64,000 nt of DNA from Mesorhizobium sp. B2-1-1 (GTDB lineage Bacteria; Pseudomonadota; Alphaproteobacteria; Rhizobiales; Rhizobiaceae), in NCBI RefSeq assembly GCF_006442975.2, contig NZ_CP083955.1:186001-250000 (forward strand). Reading direction: 5' to 3'. Shown in pieces: positions 54,931 to 64,000 of this stretch. Made by a program: the position numbers and the translations under genes. The notes below the pieces were generated by a model, which was not told the DNA's origin, did no database searches, and saw only the letters and a list, made by a program, of their open reading frames with translations. How positions within the stretch are numbered: position 1 is the first letter of the stretch; each line of letters opens with the position of its first letter.

Positions 54931-55662
54931 TCAACGGTAGCCGGCGGCTTCGTCGTAGTTCTTGAAGTCGACCAAGGTCCCGAGCATCTGGAGATAGGCA
55001 ACCAGGGCATCCATTTCGGTCACCTCCTGCGGATTGCCGTCGAGGTCACCGACCTTGGCTTTGGGATAGCGCTTCTCGAGGCCGGACGTGTCGGCATTCG
55101 GGTCGGCCTGCGCCTTCAAATCGGCATTGGCGTTGGCGATCATGTCGTCCGAGTAAGGGACACCAACGCGCGCGTTCGCAACCAGGTGCGTCGAGAAGTT
55201 CTTCACCTCGATCTGCGCGTCCTTCAGGAAGGCATAGCTCGGCATGACCGATTCCGGGACGACCGAGCGGGGGTCGGCAAGGTGCGCGACGTGCCAGGCA
55301 TTCGAATAGCGGTCACCGACGCGGGCGAGATCCGGCCCGGTGCGTTTGGATCCCCACTGGAAGGGGTGGTCGTACATCGACTCCGCAGCCAGGCTGTAGT
55401 GGCCGTAGCGCTCGACTTCGTCGCGGAACGGCCTGATCATCTGGCTGTGGCAGAGGTAGCAGCCTTCGCGCACATAGATGTTGCGCCCGACAAGTTCGAG
55501 CGGCGAGTAGGGGCGCATGCCTTCCACCTTCTCGATCGTGTTGTCGAGATAGAAGAGCGGTGCGATTTCAACGATGCCGCCGATTGTCACAACAAGAAGG
55601 GAGCCCACAAGAAGAAGCGTGGCGTTCTTCTCGATTAGTGCATGTCTATCCATCAAGCCCAT
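54931..55662 (-). CDS. ccoO: CcoO/FixO, monoheme cytochrome c subunit of cbb3 oxidase
   Basis: A 243-residue subunit: N-terminal anchor [40 protein letters not shown] with heme site [27 protein letters not shown] and [13 protein letters not shown]. The longer frame up to 55920 is a shadow inside ccoN. Confidence 0.96.
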   Translation of the reverse strand: MGLMDRHALIEKNATLLLVGSLLVVTIGGIVEIAPLFYLDNTIEKVEGMRPYSPLELVGRNIYVREGCYLCHSQMIRPFRDEVERYGHYSLAAESMYDHPFQWGSKRTGPDLARVGDRYSNAWHVAHLADPRSVVPESVMPSYAFLKDAQIEVKNFSTHLVANARVGVPYSDDMIANANADLKAQADPNADTSGLEKRYPKAKVGDLDGNPQEVTEMDALVAYLQMLGTLVDFKNYDEAAGYR

Positions 55663-55673
55663 GTTCTGGCTCC

Positions 55674-57284
55674 TTATTCGGCAGGCTGAAGGGCGGGAAC
55701 GGAGCCAGGCATCGGTTGCTCCTCGCGCTGGTGGCCGAGGATGGTCATGGCGATGTTCCAGGCCATGACCAGGGCGCCCGAGAGGTACATGGCGCCACCG
55801 ATGGCGCGCATGACGTAGTAGGGGTGCATGGCTGCGACCGTTTCGGCGAAGGAGTAGACCAGGAAGCCCTGCTCGTCGTATTCGCGCCACATCAGGCCCT
55901 GCATGATGCCGGACACCCACATGACCGCGGCGTAGACGACGATCCCCAGGGTCGCCAGCCAGAAGTGCCAGGTAACCAGCCGCAGTGAATAGAGCCGGTT
56001 ACGGTTCCAGAGCTTCGGCACCATGTAGTAGATCGCGCCGAACGAGATCATGCCGACCCAGCCGAGCGCACCGGAGTGCACGTGACCAATGGTCCAGTCG
56101 GTATAATGCGATAGCGAGTTGACCGCCTTGATCGACATCATCGGGCCTTCGAAGGTCGACATGCCGTAGAAGGCGATGGCCATCACCATCATACGGATGA
56201 TCGGGTCGGTGCGCAGCTTGTCCCAGGCGCCGGACAGCGTCATCAGACCATTGATCATGCCGCCCCAGGACGGCATCCACAGCATGATCGAGAACACCAT
56301 GCCGAGCGTCTGCGCCCAGTCGGGCAGGGCGGTGTAGTGCAGGTGATGCGGCCCGGCCCAGATGTAGAGAAAGATGATCGCCCAGAAATGGATGATCGAA
56401 AGCCGGTAGGAATAGACTGGCCGGTTCGCCTGCTTGGGCACGAAATAATACATCATGCCGAGGAAGCCGGCGGTGAGAAAGAAGCCGACCGCGTTGTGGC
56501 CGTACCACCATTGCGTCAGCGCATCCTGGACCCCCGAAAAGGCGGAGTAACTCTTGGAACCGAGCAAAGAGGCCGGCATCGAAAGGTTGTTGACCACATG
56601 CAGCATCGCGATGGTCACGATGAAGGACAGGTAGAACCAGTTGGCGACGTAGATGTGCGGTTCCTTACGCTTCAGGATCGTGCCAAGGAACAGGATGAGG
56701 TAAGCGACCCAGACGATAGTCAGCCAGATGTCCACGTACCATTCGGGTTCGGCGTATTCGCGGCTCTCGGTGATGCCGAGCAAGTAGCCTGTCGCGGCCA
56801 TTACGATGAAAAGCTGGTAGCCCCAAAAGACGAACCATGCGAGATCGCCGCCAAACAGGCGGGCGCGGCAAGTGCGTTGCACGACGTACAATGAGGTGCA
56901 CAGCAGCGCATTACCGCCGAAGGCGAAGACGACCCCGGAAGTGTGCAGCGGCCGCAAGCGGCCGAAATTGAACCAAGGCTGAATGTTGAGATCGGGGTAG
57001 GCCAGCTGCAGCGCGATAACCACGCCGACCAGCATGCCAACCACGCCCCAGAACATTGTGGCGATGGCCCCGTAGCGGATCGGACCGTCCATGTAGGCGG
57101 AAGGGTCGATCGGTGCGGTCACTTCGAAGCTTGAGTTGCGAATGAGGATGGCGACAAAACCGAGCAGCACGAAGAACAGCACCCACATGTGCTGCCGGAA
57201 TGGCTGGTCCACGCCGAAGCCGGCGGCCACCAAAGCCGCGAATGTAAAAAGGCTCAACGCGAAGATTTGTGTGCCGAACTTCAT
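55674..57284 (-). CDS. ccoN: CcoN/FixN, catalytic subunit of cbb3 oxidase
   Basis: A 536-residue heme-copper subunit: [43 protein letters not shown] with CuB His and the helix VII Tyr, [16 protein letters not shown] with the HH pair, and [17 protein letters not shown] with heme ligands. It reduces O2 with high affinity and pumps protons. The start is the ATG giving [12 protein letters not shown]; the 82-codon-longer frame crosses the promoter. An FNR box lies upstream. Confidence 0.97.
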   Translation of the reverse strand: MKFGTQIFALSLFTFAALVAAGFGVDQPFRQHMWVLFFVLLGFVAILIRNSSFEVTAPIDPSAYMDGPIRYGAIATMFWGVVGMLVGVVIALQLAYPDLNIQPWFNFGRLRPLHTSGVVFAFGGNALLCTSLYVVQRTCRARLFGGDLAWFVFWGYQLFIVMAATGYLLGITESREYAEPEWYVDIWLTIVWVAYLILFLGTILKRKEPHIYVANWFYLSFIVTIAMLHVVNNLSMPASLLGSKSYSAFSGVQDALTQWWYGHNAVGFFLTAGFLGMMYYFVPKQANRPVYSYRLSIIHFWAIIFLYIWAGPHHLHYTALPDWAQTLGMVFSIMLWMPSWGGMINGLMTLSGAWDKLRTDPIIRMMVMAIAFYGMSTFEGPMMSIKAVNSLSHYTDWTIGHVHSGALGWVGMISFGAIYYMVPKLWNRNRLYSLRLVTWHFWLATLGIVVYAAVMWVSGIMQGLMWREYDEQGFLVYSFAETVAAMHPYYVMRAIGGAMYLSGALVMAWNIAMTILGHQREEQPMPGSVPALQPAE

Positions 57285-57363
57285 GACATATCCCCGACCT
57301 CGGATTCCCTGCGCGGGCGCCAATCCGCGGCAACACCAATTCCGCAGCCGGCACGTCGCCGCC

Positions 57364-57377
57364 TTGATCCATGTCAA
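57364..57377. promoter_or_regulatory. FNR/FixK box TTGAT-CCAT-GTCAA between ccoN and the hemerythrin gene
   Basis: Centre is 87 bp before the ccoN ATG and 65 bp before the TTG start of the divergent hemerythrin gene. Class II spacing works on both strands. Confidence 0.75.
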
Positions 57378-57434
57378 AGTCATTTGCATTTGGAGTGGGC
57401 AGGCTTGGTCCTGCGAACGATCAGGAGATTGCCG

Positions 57435-57926
57435 TTGAACTCGCAGACAGCAGGGGGACCATTTCCGCCGCATGCAGCCGGCAAAAATTCGATACCGACA
57501 GCGTTTGCTGCGGTGATGAAACGTGCACACCTAGAAAAACTGCAGCTCTGCGACGTCTTGGAAAGGATCGCGGACACGTTGCCCAAGGTCGACACGTTGG
57601 CGTGCCTGAGCGTAGCCAACGCAATCGTTCCGCTGTTGCGCGACAGTCATCGATACGAAGAGACGGTCATCTTTCCCGCCTACGAGGCCGCGTTGGCCAG
57701 CAGTGATGCCGACCTTGGTTCAGCAAGGCGATTGAGCGCCGAGCATATCGAGGACGAGTGCTTTGCCGGTGAGGTGACCGAAATGTTGCTGGCGATCGGC
57801 CACGGCAAGACGATCGACAACGCCGAGGCGGTTGGGTTCATGCTGCGCGGTTTCTTCGAAAGCCTGCGCCGGCATATCGCCTTCGAGCGCGAGCATGTCC
57901 TGCCGATGATCGGGTTTGTCGATTGA
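57435..57926 (+). CDS. Hemerythrin-domain protein
   Basis: About 163 residues from a TTG start with AGGAG nine bases ahead; ATG 57516 is the alternative. The four-helix hemerythrin pattern is visible: [38 protein letters not shown] and [20 protein letters not shown] supply His and Glu ligands for a di-iron site. Such proteins sense or bind O2 or NO, or help cluster repair. It is divergent from ccoNOQP, with one shared FNR box, and converges with fnrN. Confidence 0.8.
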   Translation: MNSQTAGGPFPPHAAGKNSIPTAFAAVMKRAHLEKLQLCDVLERIADTLPKVDTLACLSVANAIVPLLRDSHRYEETVIFPAYEAALASSDADLGSARRLSAEHIEDECFAGEVTEMLLAIGHGKTIDNAEAVGFMLRGFFESLRRHIAFEREHVLPMIGFVD

Positions 57927-57928
57927 GC

Positions 57929-58657
57929 CTAGGCGCCGGAGCGGCTCTGCAGCCGATTCAAGCTATCGACACTAACATGCCGATTGTTCTCGATGCGGAT
58001 CACGCCATCTGATCGCAGCCGGCTCAGCTGACGGCTGACAGTCTCGATCGTCAGGCCGAGGAAATCGGCGATGTCGGCGCGGGTCAAAGGCAGGTCGAAA
58101 CGTGTCGACTGGGCGGTCGGATCAAGCGTGGGGTCGATGTTCTTGGCGATCATGAGAAGGAAGCTCGCCACCTTTTCCGAAGCACTCTTGCGGCCCAGCA
58201 TCACCATCCAGTCGCGGGCATCATCGAGTTCGTTCAGCGTCTGCTTGAAGAGACGATGCTCCAGTCCCGGCGATTGCTTCATCATCCGTTCGATGACGGC
58301 CCTTGGAAACGAGCACAGGGAGACCGCGGTTGCGGCTTCGGCGTTGATCGCGCTTTCCACCTTGAAGGGCCGGCCCAGAAAATCGGGAGCAAATTGAAGC
58401 CCGACAATCTGCTGGCGTCCGTCCGAAAGGCTCTTCGTCAGCTTGACCACGCCGGAAAGCACATTCGCGTAACTGTCGATGGCCTCGGCATCACCGATCA
58501 ATTCCACGCCCGCTTCAACGGTATGCTTCGATGAGGTCTTGGCGAGGCCCACCAGTTGGTCCGGATCGAGCGCGCCGCAAACGCCATGATGCCGCGCTTC
58601 GCATGACTGGCAAAGCACGGGAATGCCGGCGCTATGTACATCCTGACGCACTGTCAT
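57929..58657 (-). CDS. fnrN: FnrN, oxygen-sensing Fe-S Crp/Fnr regulator
   Basis: A 242-residue FNR-type protein. N-terminal cluster Cys residues are in PVLCQSCEARHHGVCGAL with a further Cys in VSLCSFPRAV, so it should carry the O2-labile [4Fe-4S] cluster. The recognition helix LGLTIETVSRQLSRL has the FNR E-x-x-S-R set, matching TTGAT half-sites. An FNR box lies 89 bp upstream, implying autoregulation. It probably drives ccoNOQP, ccoGHIS and hemN. Confidence 0.94.
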   Translation of the reverse strand: MTVRQDVHSAGIPVLCQSCEARHHGVCGALDPDQLVGLAKTSSKHTVEAGVELIGDAEAIDSYANVLSGVVKLTKSLSDGRQQIVGLQFAPDFLGRPFKVESAINAEAATAVSLCSFPRAVIERMMKQSPGLEHRLFKQTLNELDDARDWMVMLGRKSASEKVASFLLMIAKNIDPTLDPTAQSTRFDLPLTRADIADFLGLTIETVSRQLSRLRSDGVIRIENNRHVSVDSLNRLQSRSGA

Positions 58658-58745
58658 CGTGGTCGTCCGCGAACCCAAAGTACTGGCAGGATATAGTATC
58701 GGCCCGAGAAATCCGTTGCGGCAGTTTGTCCGCGGCGAGATATCA

Positions 58746-58759
58746 TTGACCGAGATCAA
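58746..58759. promoter_or_regulatory. FNR box TTGAC-CGAG-ATCAA between fnrN and hemN
   Basis: Centred 96 bp before the fnrN ATG and 65 bp before the hemN ATG; it can serve both divergent genes. Confidence 0.7.
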
Positions 58760-58817
58760 GGCTGCCATTGTCCGATGTGAGCAGGATCGTGCAATACACA
58801 TCGGAGCAGATATCGAG

Positions 58818-60167
58818 ATGCGGCCAGAATTAATTGCCAGGCTTGGTGAAAACGTGCCGCGTTATACGAGCTACCCGACGGCGCCGCATTTTCATCCGGG
58901 CGTCGATGCCGCCGTTTGTCGCGACTGGCTGAAGGCGCTCAACAAGGGCGACGAGATCTCGCTCTATCTGCACATCCCTTATTGCGACAAGCTTTGCTGG
59001 TTCTGTGCGTGCCACACCAAGCAGACACGCCATTACGAACCGGTCACCAAATATCTGAGATCACTGCATGCGGAGATCGCCACCGTCTCAAGTCTCGCCG
59101 GAGGCAAGGGCCGGGTACGTGCCGTCCATTTCGGTGGCGGCTCACCGACGATGCTCAAACCACAGGACATGGTCGCGCTGGGAGCCGTTCTGCGCAACTG
59201 CTTCTCATTTCTTCCCGGCGCCAAGATCAGCGTCGAAATCGAACCCAACGATATGGACGAAGCCCGCCTCGACGCACTTGCCGAAATCGGCATGACGAGG
59301 GCGAGCCTCGGGGTCCAGGATTTCGATCCGAAGGTGCAGAAGGCCATCAATCGCGAACAGACCTTCTTGCAGACCAAGACAGTCGTCGACGGCGTTCGGT
59401 CACGCGGCGTCGAGTCGGTCAACCTGGACCTGCTTTACGGCTTGCCGCACCAGACCAGGGAGAGTGTCTTGTCCACTGTCATGCAGGCGCTGACGCTCGA
59501 ACCCGATCGGATCGCCCTTTTTGGCTATGCCCATGTGCCATGGTTCAAGAAACATCAGACAATGATCGACGAGGCCTGGTTGCCAGGCCCGGAGGAGCGG
59601 TTCGCTCAATCGCAACTGGCAGCTCGCGCCATACTCGACCAGGGATACGAAGCAATCGGGCTCGACCATTTCGCCAAACCGGGCGATGCGCTGGCGCTTG
59701 CTGCGCACGCGGGGATGTTGCGTCGTAACTTTCAGGGCTACACCGAGGATCGCTGCGAAACCTTGATCGGCCTCGGCCCGTCATCCATCAGCCAATTCCG
59801 GCAAGGCTATGTACAGAACATGCCTTCGACCGCCGAGTATGGCCGCATGGTGGATGACGGTGGGTTGGCTGCGGTCCGCGGAATTGCTTTGTCCGACGAC
59901 GACCGCGCTCGCGGGTGGATCATCGAGCGGCTGATGTGCGATTCCGGCTTTTCAGCGATCGACCTGGTCGAGCGCTTTGGCGAAGCTGGCCAAAGGCTTC
60001 TCGGCAGAGCGAGTTCCACCGCCCTTCTTGACCCTGCCCGGTTGCTTGAACTTGACGGTGACCGCTTCGTCGTGCCGTTGGAAAGCCGCCCCTTTGTCAG
60101 AAGCGTCGCGGCGAAGTTCGACAAGTATTTCGAAACCGGCAAGGCGAGGCATTCCGTGGCGGTCTGA
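58818..60167 (+). CDS. hemN: HemN, oxygen-independent coproporphyrinogen III oxidase
   Basis: A 449-residue radical-SAM enzyme: NVPRYTSYPTAPHFHPGV at the start, cluster motif YCDKLCWFCACHTK near residue 55, HFGGGSPTML, EIEPNDMDEARLDAL, NLDLLYGLPHQT and GLGPSSISQF. It makes heme without O2, which fits the many heme proteins of this island. The longer frame begins inside fnrN's promoter region. FNR box upstream. Confidence 0.96.
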   Translation: MRPELIARLGENVPRYTSYPTAPHFHPGVDAAVCRDWLKALNKGDEISLYLHIPYCDKLCWFCACHTKQTRHYEPVTKYLRSLHAEIATVSSLAGGKGRVRAVHFGGGSPTMLKPQDMVALGAVLRNCFSFLPGAKISVEIEPNDMDEARLDALAEIGMTRASLGVQDFDPKVQKAINREQTFLQTKTVVDGVRSRGVESVNLDLLYGLPHQTRESVLSTVMQALTLEPDRIALFGYAHVPWFKKHQTMIDEAWLPGPEERFAQSQLAARAILDQGYEAIGLDHFAKPGDALALAAHAGMLRRNFQGYTEDRCETLIGLGPSSISQFRQGYVQNMPSTAEYGRMVDDGGLAAVRGIALSDDDRARGWIIERLMCDSGFSAIDLVERFGEAGQRLLGRASSTALLDPARLLELDGDRFVVPLESRPFVRSVAAKFDKYFETGKARHSVAV

Positions 60168-60213
60168 ACATCGGCTGCGGTCAGAAATGCTCGCCCAAAT
60201 CGTATGGAAAGGC

Positions 60214-60573
60214 CTACATCCCGATCTGGACAGCGCAGATCGTCGACCGCGTCAGGAACCGCTTCTCCCTTCCGTTGTCCAGCGAGAACATGCCGCCTCG
60301 GCTTGGCACCACGTCGATAATGAGATCGTTATGCTTCCAGGCCTCGAATTGCGATGCGCCGATGTAGAACGGCGCATCACCGATATGGCCGAGCAAGACA
60401 TCGCGATCGCCGACGATCAATTCGTCCAGCGGATAGCACATCGGCGAAGAGCCGTCGCAGCAGCCGCCGGATTGATGGAACAGCACTGGACCGTGCTCGG
60501 CAACGATCTCCGCGATCAGTTCAAGCGCTGCCGGCGTTGCCGTGACCTGGTATGCATTAGGTTTTCGATCCAG
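60214..60573 (-). CDS. DUF779-family protein
   Basis: The visible core is the DUF779 signature: LFHQSGGCCDGSSPMCYP, GDAPFYIGASQFEAWKHNDL and DVVPSRGGMFSLDNGREKRF. The expected N-terminal residues (VTATPAALELIAEIVAEHG) are encoded in frame upstream of the first GTG (60486), but no ATG, GTG or TTG precedes them; only CTG codons do, including one at 60573 and one overlapping the TGA of the aldehyde dehydrogenase. The start shown is therefore a guess. DUF779 genes often follow aldehyde dehydrogenase genes, as here. Confidence 0.8.
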   Translation of the reverse strand: MDRKPNAYQVTATPAALELIAEIVAEHGPVLFHQSGGCCDGSSPMCYPLDELIVGDRDVLLGHIGDAPFYIGASQFEAWKHNDLIIDVVPSRGGMFSLDNGREKRFLTRSTICAVQIGM

Positions 60574-60614
60574 CTTGGGGCGCGGTCCCCTGCGGAGCCG
60601 CGCCCTTGAGCCGA

Positions 60615-62132
<1,518 letters not shown>

Positions 62133-62238
62133 GCGTCTTCCTCCCAAAGCTGACGTCGCGGGATGCGACGCTTCGAAAGACACTTGCGATTTTCGGCGGT
62201 GCTTGTCACCGCGCCGGTCACGCTGGTCGGGTAGGATG

Positions 62239-62256
62239 TGTCGCAGAATTGCGACA
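62239..62256. promoter_or_regulatory. Palindromic operator before the aldehyde dehydrogenase
   Basis: TGTCGCA-GAAT-TGCGACA, a perfect 7-bp inverted repeat with 4-bp spacer, 107 bp before the dehydrogenase ATG and just past the stop of the AcoR-like regulator. It resembles the TGTCGCA-type sites of GAF/Fis regulators. Confidence 0.65.
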
Positions 62257-62274
62257 GTTATGAGAGCTTGGGCG

Positions 62275-63243
62275 TCAGTGTGACCGGCGGACATCCAGAC
62301 GGTTGAGCTTGCGGTGAAGCGTCGCCCGGCTGATCCCAAGCGCCTGAGCTGCGGCTGAGACGTTCCCGTCAGCGCGCGCGAGCGCACGCTGGAGGGCTCC
62401 ACGCTCTGCCTCAGCGAGAACTTTAGGGCCGATCTCAGCCCAGCCGAGCAGATCGGCGGCAGGCATTGGTTTGTCGAAACACTGCTGTGTGATGCCAAGC
62501 GCCAGGCGGGCCGAACGGGTCGCGCCGACCACGAGATCGTCCGCGTCAACGGCGATCAGCGCGCCAGAGCCTTTGTTGGTCACCGGCGCCAGCAGAATTC
62601 GCGCCTTCGGGAATGCCATCTTGAAGTTCTCAATCTCGATCCGGTGCACCGCGTCGACCACAGCCATCGAGATGAGATTGACAAAGGCTTCGGTCAGATC
62701 AGCCCGGCAGGACGACACGTCAAGCACGGCTACAAGATTCCCCTCATGATCGTGGATCGGAGCGGTGGTGCAACTGAGCAGCGTATTGCGCGTATGGAAA
62801 TGCTGGTCGCGGTGAATTGTCAGCGGGCGTCGCTCAACCAGACAGGTGCCGATCCCGTTGGTGCCCTGCCTTTCCTCATTCCAGACGGAGCCAGTCCACA
62901 AACCCCAGGAATAAAACGTCTCGTCGTCCACGAGCGCGCCGCGCCGTTCGACAGGCACGCCGTCGCGATCGGCGAGCAGGACACAGCATCCCACGCCGCC
63001 TACTGCGAGATAGAGACGGTCGAGACTCGCTTGGGCAGCGCAAATGAGAGGTTCGATTCGTTGCCGGGCCTGTCCCAGTTCGGCCTCCGTCAGATAATGT
63101 GGAGGCCTGCAATCGGCTGGTTCGAGTCGATGCAAATTGGAAGACCGTCGCCAGGAGGCAACCAGGGCGGATTTCGCCGCAGCGTCCGACGCAATCGCCG
63201 CCTGGATGCGGTCGGCATGATGACCGAATAGATCTTCTCCCAT
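62275..63243 (-). CDS. AcoR-like GAF-Fis regulator lacking the AAA+ domain
   Basis: A 322-residue regulator. The GAF-type sensor (about residues 70-200) has [33 protein letters not shown] and [20 protein letters not shown], as in AcoR-family proteins; the C-terminus has a Fis-type helix-turn-helix ([20 protein letters not shown]). No sigma54-interacting GAFTGA or Walker motifs are present, so it cannot activate sigma54 promoters. The likely target is the next gene, through the adjacent palindrome. Confidence 0.88.
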   Translation of the reverse strand: MGEDLFGHHADRIQAAIASDAAAKSALVASWRRSSNLHRLEPADCRPPHYLTEAELGQARQRIEPLICAAQASLDRLYLAVGGVGCCVLLADRDGVPVERRGALVDDETFYSWGLWTGSVWNEERQGTNGIGTCLVERRPLTIHRDQHFHTRNTLLSCTTAPIHDHEGNLVAVLDVSSCRADLTEAFVNLISMAVVDAVHRIEIENFKMAFPKARILLAPVTNKGSGALIAVDADDLVVGATRSARLALGITQQCFDKPMPAADLLGWAEIGPKVLAEAERGALQRALARADGNVSAAAQALGISRATLHRKLNRLDVRRSH

Positions 63244-63290
63244 GCTTATCCTCCCAACTCTGATGTCTTTCCTCCCGGTCTGCGGTTCGA

Positions 63291-63873
63291 TCAGGTCATA
63301 GTCAATTCGTCCAAAGAAGCAGAAAGGCAGATCTCTCCCTCCTGCTGATCGTCGGCCAAATCATGGCTGACCCGATCGTAAGAGCGTACCAACAGAATGC
63401 CCGTACAGTATTGATCGGGAGCAAACCTGAGCACCAACTGGTCAGAAATGCTCGCCCGCCTTGGACGGTCCGATGCGGTGCCGGCTGCGATGAGACAGGC
63501 GGTCGACCAGCCGATGAGCAAGAACCCGTTAACGCATTCGAGTGCCGCCAGGACACGCCACGCAAGGGCAGGCACTATGTCGCCGTAGCCAACAGTCGAG
63601 AAGGTGATGGTGGAAAAAGTACAATGCAGTTTCAAAGTCGGCGAAGATGTTGAGCATCCGGTACAACCCCGCCCAAAGCCAGATCTTTGCCGTCATGACG
63701 GCAAAGAGACCCATCACCACGCGTCATCGCGACGATGCGGCTGCGGCGCCCGTGCATGCGAAAACGGGACACAAGGCACCCCCCACCGGGTGTGTGACCT
63801 CGATGAGGCCAAAGATATGAATCAGTACCGTCAGGCTGATCACGATGGTACCGATAAGGAGATTGAGAGCCAC
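63291..63873 (-). pseudogene. Decayed two-helix potassium channel
   Basis: Successive frames give NLLIGTIVISLTVLIHIFGLI, RFRMHGRRSRIVAMT, VVMGLFAVMTAKIWLWAGLY with FADFETALYF, and STITFSTVGYGDIVPALAW, the last with the K+ filter TVGYGD. At least three frame changes separate them, so no single protein is made. It is a recognisable ion-channel relic. The last 120 bases of the window contain nothing else I can support. Confidence 0.7.
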
Positions 63874-64000
63874 AGGCGAGTCTCTACCATTCGAGCTCAC
63901 GACCAGACGTCGTGCGAGATCAAATCTGTAACGGGCATGCAGTGTCGTTGCCCCTCCCGAAGCCGCCCTGACTGATGCTCTGGAATTGCCGCCCCTTTGT

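Overview
The window reads as a GC-rich alphaproteobacterial chromosome, most likely Rhizobiales and Mesorhizobium-like. The basis is the fixNOQP-fixGHIS-fnrN-hemN arrangement, the Rhizobiales-type small families (DUF982, DUF6522, DUF6455) and alphaproteobacterial nos, nirK and pseudoazurin proteins. This placement comes from protein recognition, not from a search. It is one long island for life at low oxygen on nitrogen oxides.

Layout. (1) 1-7.0 kb: a PepSY protein with an OmpR-type two-component system, then an RnfD/NqrB-ferredoxin reductase fusion, an ApbE flavin transferase and a flavinylated FMN-binding periplasmic protein, with a divergent cytochrome b561 and a VIT-family transporter. 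(2) 7.2-15.1 kb: denitrification accessory genes: DUF6522, a heme-copper-like membrane protein, DUF2249, DUF59, DUF1858, an NnrR-like Crp/Fnr regulator, pseudoazurin, NnrS and a ferritin-like protein. (3) 15.3-24.3 kb: complete nosRZDFYLX for N2O reduction. (4) 24.7-31.4 kb: DUF2249, a two-gene molybdenum hydroxylase, a RIC-type Fe-S repair protein and mogA. (5) 31.4-36.8 kb: an anaerobic ubiquinone block (ubiT, ubiU, ubiV, divergent ubiD-ubiX) in which mogA, ubiV and ubiU carry frameshifts. (6) 36.9-44.5 kb: a damaged cupredoxin, a second nnrS, and a six-gene operon for a B-family (ba3-like) heme-copper reductase with a CuA subunit, a tiny membrane subunit and three multi-heme c-type cytochromes. 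(7) 45-47 kb: a decayed patch with DUF982 and nnrS pseudogenes. (8) 47-49 kb: nirK-nirV. (9) 49.2-60.2 kb: ccoNOQP, ccoGHIS, a hemerythrin, fnrN and hemN. (10) 60.2-63.9 kb: aldehyde dehydrogenase, a DUF779 protein, an AcoR-like regulator with a palindromic operator, and a decayed potassium channel.

The parts are tied together by 14-bp TTG-N8-CAA palindromes of two kinds. Seven begin with a TTGCG half-site and lie before the nos, nirK, pseudoazurin, nnrS, ubiTUV-side, DUF2249/Mo-hydroxylase and small-ORF/membrane-protein units. Four have FNR-like half-sites (mostly TTGAT/ATCAA) and lie before ccoNOQP/hemerythrin, ccoG, fnrN/hemN and cytochrome b561. The two Crp/Fnr regulators differ at the matching recognition-helix position (His versus Glu), which suggests two interleaved regulons.

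Nitrite reductase (nirK) and N2O reductase (nosZ) are present, but no norCB and no nitrate reductase is visible. Either NO reductase lies outside the window or the B-family reductase operon at 39.3-44.5 kb fills that role; the latter is the most interesting hypothesis here.
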